DNA of 7,476 bases from Deinococcus sp. Lineage in GTDB: Bacteria > Deinococcota > Deinococci > Deinococcales > Deinococcaceae. The notes under the pieces were generated by a model that did not search any database, had not been told where the DNA came from, and saw only the letters and a program-made list of their open reading frames with translations. The DNA is taken from contig NZ_JAGLBG010000075.1 in NCBI RefSeq assembly GCF_018260405.1, forward strand, positions 5,492 to 12,967, read 5' to 3'. Below are positions 5,594 to 7,476 of the stretch, in pieces. How positions within the stretch are numbered: the stretch's first letter is position 1; each line of letters starts with the position of its first letter. Made by a program: the position numbers and the translations under genes.

Positions 5594-5609
5594 TGCGCCA
5601 GATGGCGCA
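5594..5609. repeat. Short perfect inverted repeat upstream of the leader ORF
   Basis: TGCGCC-AGAT-GGCGCA forms a 6-bp stem with a 4-nt loop. A second GGCGCA at 5613-5618 could pair with the left arm instead, giving two alternative stems. It may be part of the rtcB control region. Confidence 0.45.
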
Positions 5610-5651
5610 TGTGGCGCAGAAATGAACGCGCAACAATGGGCGGGTTTGCAG

Positions 5652-5696
5652 GAGGTCGCTATGTATGAGGTCGCTATGTATGAGGTCACTATGCAG
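5652..5696 (+). repeat. Three tandem 15-nt units, each carrying GAGG and an ATG
   Basis: GAGGTCGCTATGTAT occurs exactly twice (5652-5666, 5667-5681). A third copy, GAGGTCACTATGCAG (5682-5696), has three changes. In every unit GAGGT lies four bases before ATG, resembling a ribosome binding site plus start codon. Fifteen bases equal five codons (EVAMY), so copy-number changes keep the frame. Confidence 0.95.
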
Positions 5697-5750
5697 GAGA
5701 TTCAAGATACGGAAGACGGAGACAGACGCAGGCCCCACATTCACAGGTAG
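5661..5750 (+). CDS. Putative short leader peptide upstream of rtcB
   Basis: ATG at 5661 is preceded by GGAGGT four bases upstream and opens a 29-codon frame ending in TAG at 5748-5750. The first part repeats MYEV, then the sequence becomes acidic and ends RRRPHIHR. The same frame could start at ATG 5676 or 5691 in the next repeat units, or at 5622, which lacks a ribosome binding site. The stop lies 37 nt before the rtcB start, so translation could affect rtcB expression. I know no family; coding is unproven. Confidence 0.35.
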   Translation: MYEVAMYEVTMQEIQDTEDGDRRRPHIHR

Positions 5751-5787
5751 GGAGGAGGATTTTCCCGCCTGGACGGAGTAAAACCAG

Positions 5788-7104
5788 ATGAACGGGAAGC
5801 ACATCACAAAATTAGGATTTGAAAGCAGGGAAATCGGTCTGGCGCTGGCTGCCGCGGCTAAGCGCGAAGGCGCCGGAGCAGGGCGGCAGGACATTCTGAG
5901 CGAACTGAAGACGGTGCAGGCCTGCCCAGCCGAGTACGCGGCGGGCGGAGTCTATGCCGAACTGGCGGCGCTGCTCTTGCAAAAGCAGGCCAGCGCGGAA
6001 GCCGGGCGTGGCGTGGCCCTGCGCGGTGAACCACTGCCCTACGGCATCTGGGGCGGCGACCTGATCGAACCTGGGGCGCGGGCCCAGATGGACGTGGCGA
6101 TGCGCCTCCCTATTGCCCGCACTGGGGCGCTGATGCCGGACGCCCATGTGGGGTACGGCCTGCCCATCGGCGGCGTGCTGGCGACCGAGGGCGCGGTCAT
6201 TCCGTATGGGGTCGGCGTAGATATCGGCTGCTCGATGATGCTCAGCGTGTTGCCTATGGTTCCTGGCTCTCTGAGCACTGAAGAAGCAAAGGCGCTGCTG
6301 CTGAAGCACACCCGGTTCGGCGCGGGCGTGGGATTTGATAAGCGCGAACGCGAGGATCACGAGGTGCTGCACGACGCGGCCTGGCAGGCTCAGAACCTGC
6401 TGCGCCACCTGCACGATAAGGCCGTGAACCAGATAGGCAGCAGCGGCAGCGGCAACCACTTCGTCGAATTCGGCACCATCAGGCTGCCTCAGCCCGACGT
6501 GGGTCTGGAAGCCGGGGAATATCTGGCGGTGCTGTCTCATAGCGGGTCACGCGGTTTTGGGGCGCAGGTCGCGGGGCACTTTACGAGCGTCGCGCAGAAG
6601 CTGCACCCCCGCCTCGACCCCGCTGCCCAGAAACTCGCCTGGCTGCCCATAGACAGTGAGGAAGGTCAGGCCTACTGGCAGGCCATGACGCTGGCCGGGC
6701 ACTACGCCCTCGCCAACCACGAACAGATTCACGCCCGCCTGGCCCGCGCTCTGAAGGTCACGCCGCTGGCTCAGACCCGCAACAGCCATAACCTCGCCTG
6801 GAAACAGCAGGTCAGCGGCCAGGAACTGATCGTGCACCGCAAGGGCGCGACCCCCGCCGAAGCCGGGCAGCTGGGCCTGATTCCGGGCAGCATGGCCGAC
6901 CCCGGCTATCTGGTGCGCGGGCGCGGCCACCCAGACGCCCTGGCGAGTGCCAGTCACGGCGCGGGGCGTCAGCTGGGACGCAAGGCCGCCGGACGCACCC
7001 TGGTGAAAAAGGACGTGCAGGCGTACCTGAAGCGTGAGGGCGTGACCCTGATCGGTGGCGGCATAGACGAGGAGACGAGGCTCCGCAGGCCTACAAGCGC
7101 ATAG
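5788..7104 (+). CDS. rtcB: RNA ligase RtcB, C-terminus lost by frameshift
   Basis: RtcB joins RNA 2',3'-cyclic phosphate or 3'-phosphate ends to 5'-OH ends using GTP and Mn2+, in tRNA splicing and RNA repair. The 438-aa frame has a ~60-residue N-terminal helical segment (KLGFESREIGLAL) and then the catalytic core. Core motifs are PDAHVGYGLPIGG (117-129), GVDIGCSMM with metal ligand Cys148, GSGNHF (220-225), SHSGSRG with His251, NSHN with His334, VHRKGATP (349-356), IPGSM (365-369) and SHGAGR with His390, the expected guanylylated histidine. GGAG at 5775-5778, 9 nt upstream, supports the ATG. After GGGIDE (423-428) the frame changes to ETRLRRPTSA and stops at 7102-7104. The cause is an exact 8-bp duplication (7065-7080); without it the protein would be 467 aa ending at 7199. 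All ligand residues precede the break, so partial activity cannot be excluded. Confidence 0.93.
   Translation: MNGKHITKLGFESREIGLALAAAAKREGAGAGRQDILSELKTVQACPAEYAAGGVYAELAALLLQKQASAEAGRGVALRGEPLPYGIWGGDLIEPGARAQMDVAMRLPIARTGALMPDAHVGYGLPIGGVLATEGAVIPYGVGVDIGCSMMLSVLPMVPGSLSTEEAKALLLKHTRFGAGVGFDKREREDHEVLHDAAWQAQNLLRHLHDKAVNQIGSSGSGNHFVEFGTIRLPQPDVGLEAGEYLAVLSHSGSRGFGAQVAGHFTSVAQKLHPRLDPAAQKLAWLPIDSEEGQAYWQAMTLAGHYALANHEQIHARLARALKVTPLAQTRNSHNLAWKQQVSGQELIVHRKGATPAEAGQLGLIPGSMADPGYLVRGRGHPDALASASHGAGRQLGRKAAGRTLVKKDVQAYLKREGVTLIGGGIDEETRLRRPTSA
7065..7080 (+). repeat. 8-bp tandem duplication causing the rtcB frameshift
   Basis: AGACGAGG occurs twice back to back (7065-7072, 7073-7080). Removing one copy gives GAC GAG GCT CCG CAG GCC TAC, reading DEAPQAY, the usual family sequence at this point. 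Eight bases are not a multiple of three, so both copies together break the frame. Confidence 0.95.
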
Positions 7105-7199
7105 GTGACGTTCTGACCCGCCAGAGTGATCTCATTGACGTGATCGCCGAATTCCGCCCGCGCGTGGTGAGGATGGACACCGGGAGCGAGGACGGGTAG
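7081..7199 (+). pseudogene. rtcB: Out-of-frame C-terminal tail of rtcB
   Basis: In the frame with codon starts at 7080, 7083 and so on, the sequence reads APQAYKRIGDVL, continues through FRPRVVRM and stops at TAG 7197-7199. It supplies 39 residues after DE of the expected RtcB, and PQAYKRI and RPRVV are typical of the family end. The tail has no stop of its own before 7197 and keeps gene-like codon use, so the break seems recent. In the archaeal enzyme the extreme C-terminus carries a Lys near the guanine pocket; this tail ends SEDG and shows no such Lys. Confidence 0.85.
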
Positions 7200-7284
7200 G
7201 ACGGCGTCCCAGGGTGTTCGGGGTGGTATCTGTTCCGATTGAATCCAAAACGGCCCGGTTCAATTGGCCGTCTGTACTAGACCC

Positions 7285-7328
7285 CTTAAACTGTCCTCCC
7301 TGCGACTTTCGTAGGAGGTCTGTTAAAG
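7285..7328. repeat. 44-nt hairpin between convergent rtcB and peptidase genes
   Basis: CTTAAAC (7285-7291) faces GTTAAAG (7322-7328), CCTCC (7295-7299) faces GGAGG (7314-7318), and TGCGA (7301-7305) faces TCGTA (7309-7313) around CTT. About 17 of 20 opposed positions pair. It touches the peptidase stop at 7329-7331. Neither side has a long T-run, so a bidirectional transcription stop is possible but not typical. The rest of 7200-7284 holds only short inverted bits such as CGGCC/GGCCG (7251-7270). Confidence 0.65.
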
Positions 7329-7476
7329 TTAGCCTTTCCCCAGTTGCTCGATCAGGGCCACGCCGAAGGCCACGCCCCGGGCAAAGTGCTCGCGCAGAAT
7401 GTTCTCGTTGGGCGCGTGAACCCGACCCGCGTGGTTGCCGATGCCCGCCGCCACACACGGCACCCCCAGCGCCTGG
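7329..7476 (-). CDS. M20-family peptidase/dipeptidase, C-terminal end only
   Basis: The minus strand is open from the window edge to TAA at 7329-7331 and gives the last 48 residues, starting QALGVPCVAAGIGN and containing GRVHAPNENI. His-Ala-Pro-Asn-Glu near the end is the C-terminal metal-binding signature of M20 dipeptidase/ArgE/DapE-type proteins. These are cytosolic two-metal enzymes that cleave peptides or acyl-amino acids. It differs from the M20D hydrolase at 1731-2912, which ends with HHHPRF, so the two are not recent duplicates. The gene converges with rtcB. The N-terminal part lies outside the window and the exact substrate cannot be judged. Confidence 0.8.
   Translation of the reverse strand, partial: QALGVPCVAAGIGNHAGRVHAPNENILREHFARGVAFGVALIEQLGKG

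Larger units (their letters stand above)
5180..5621. other. 442-nt region without a supported gene; possible untranslated transcript
   Basis: The region begins with the 16-nt tandem repeat. A GC-rich part follows with several short stems: CTCGC-ACC-GCGAG at 5288-5300, and CTCGCACCGCG and CTCGCACTGCG 22 nt apart. Next come the 70-bp repeat copy B, the 22-nt repeat copy 2 and a strong terminator (5555-5580). A frame open from about 5304 to 5750 runs through the repeats and terminator and has no family motifs, so I do not call it. The terminator 376 nt after the cytochrome stop could end a long cytochrome 3' UTR or an independent small RNA. Confidence 0.4.

Noticed and set aside
5652..5696. CRISPR-like array
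   Set aside because: The units are directly adjacent without spacers and only 15 nt long.
5304..5750. Plus-strand open frame of 148 codons upstream of rtcB
   Set aside because: It runs through the 70-bp repeat, the 22-nt repeat and a strong terminator, has no start signal at its beginning and no family motif. Only its last part with the repeated ribosome-binding-site/ATG units is kept as a possible leader peptide.

Overview
The window looks like a piece of a high-GC Deinococcus-type (Deinococcota) chromosome. This is inferred from three things. Start codons lack Shine-Dalgarno sequences but have TANNNT boxes 6-8 nt upstream, the leaderless-mRNA pattern typical of Deinococcus. There is an alkyltransferase-like protein with PWQR in place of the PCHR active site. 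Intergenic regions are full of short repeats. No database search was possible, so the genus is a judgement.

Layout. Positions 1-29 may be the last codons of a plus-strand gene. A minus-strand block follows: tRNA-Thr(CGU) with its own terminator and a near-consensus promoter overlapping the folC stop codon, then folC (folate polyglutamylation), then an M20-family amidohydrolase. From about 2.9 to 5.6 kb the plus strand carries a small, very basic unknown protein (88 aa), an ATL DNA-repair protein, and a membrane-anchored c-type cytochrome with a long Ala/Ser/Thr/Gly linker. This block is bracketed by two ~70 bp repeats in opposite orientation (2989-3058 and 5345-5415). A strong terminator at 5555-5580 separates it from a short leader ORF and rtcB (RNA ligase). 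The window ends in the C-terminus of a convergent M20-type peptidase, with a 44-nt hairpin lying against its stop codon.

The clearest anomaly is in rtcB. An exact 8-bp tandem duplication (7065-7080) shifts the reading frame, so translation stops at 7104. The normal 39-residue family tail sits out of frame as far as the stop at 7197-7199. The duplication may be a fixed mutation, a reversible slippage switch or a sequencing error. It is one of five short tandem duplications (8, 15, 15, 16 and 16 nt units) within 3.7 kb, including a triple 15-nt unit upstream of rtcB in which each copy carries a GAGG and an ATG.

The genes do not form one pathway. They are housekeeping (folC, tRNA), repair (atl, rtcB), peptide/amide hydrolysis and electron transfer, mostly with individual promoters. 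I found no CRISPR array, intact transposase, toxin-antitoxin pair or complete new system. The points to follow up are the rtcB frameshift, the repeats, and a possible unannotated transcript ending at 5580.
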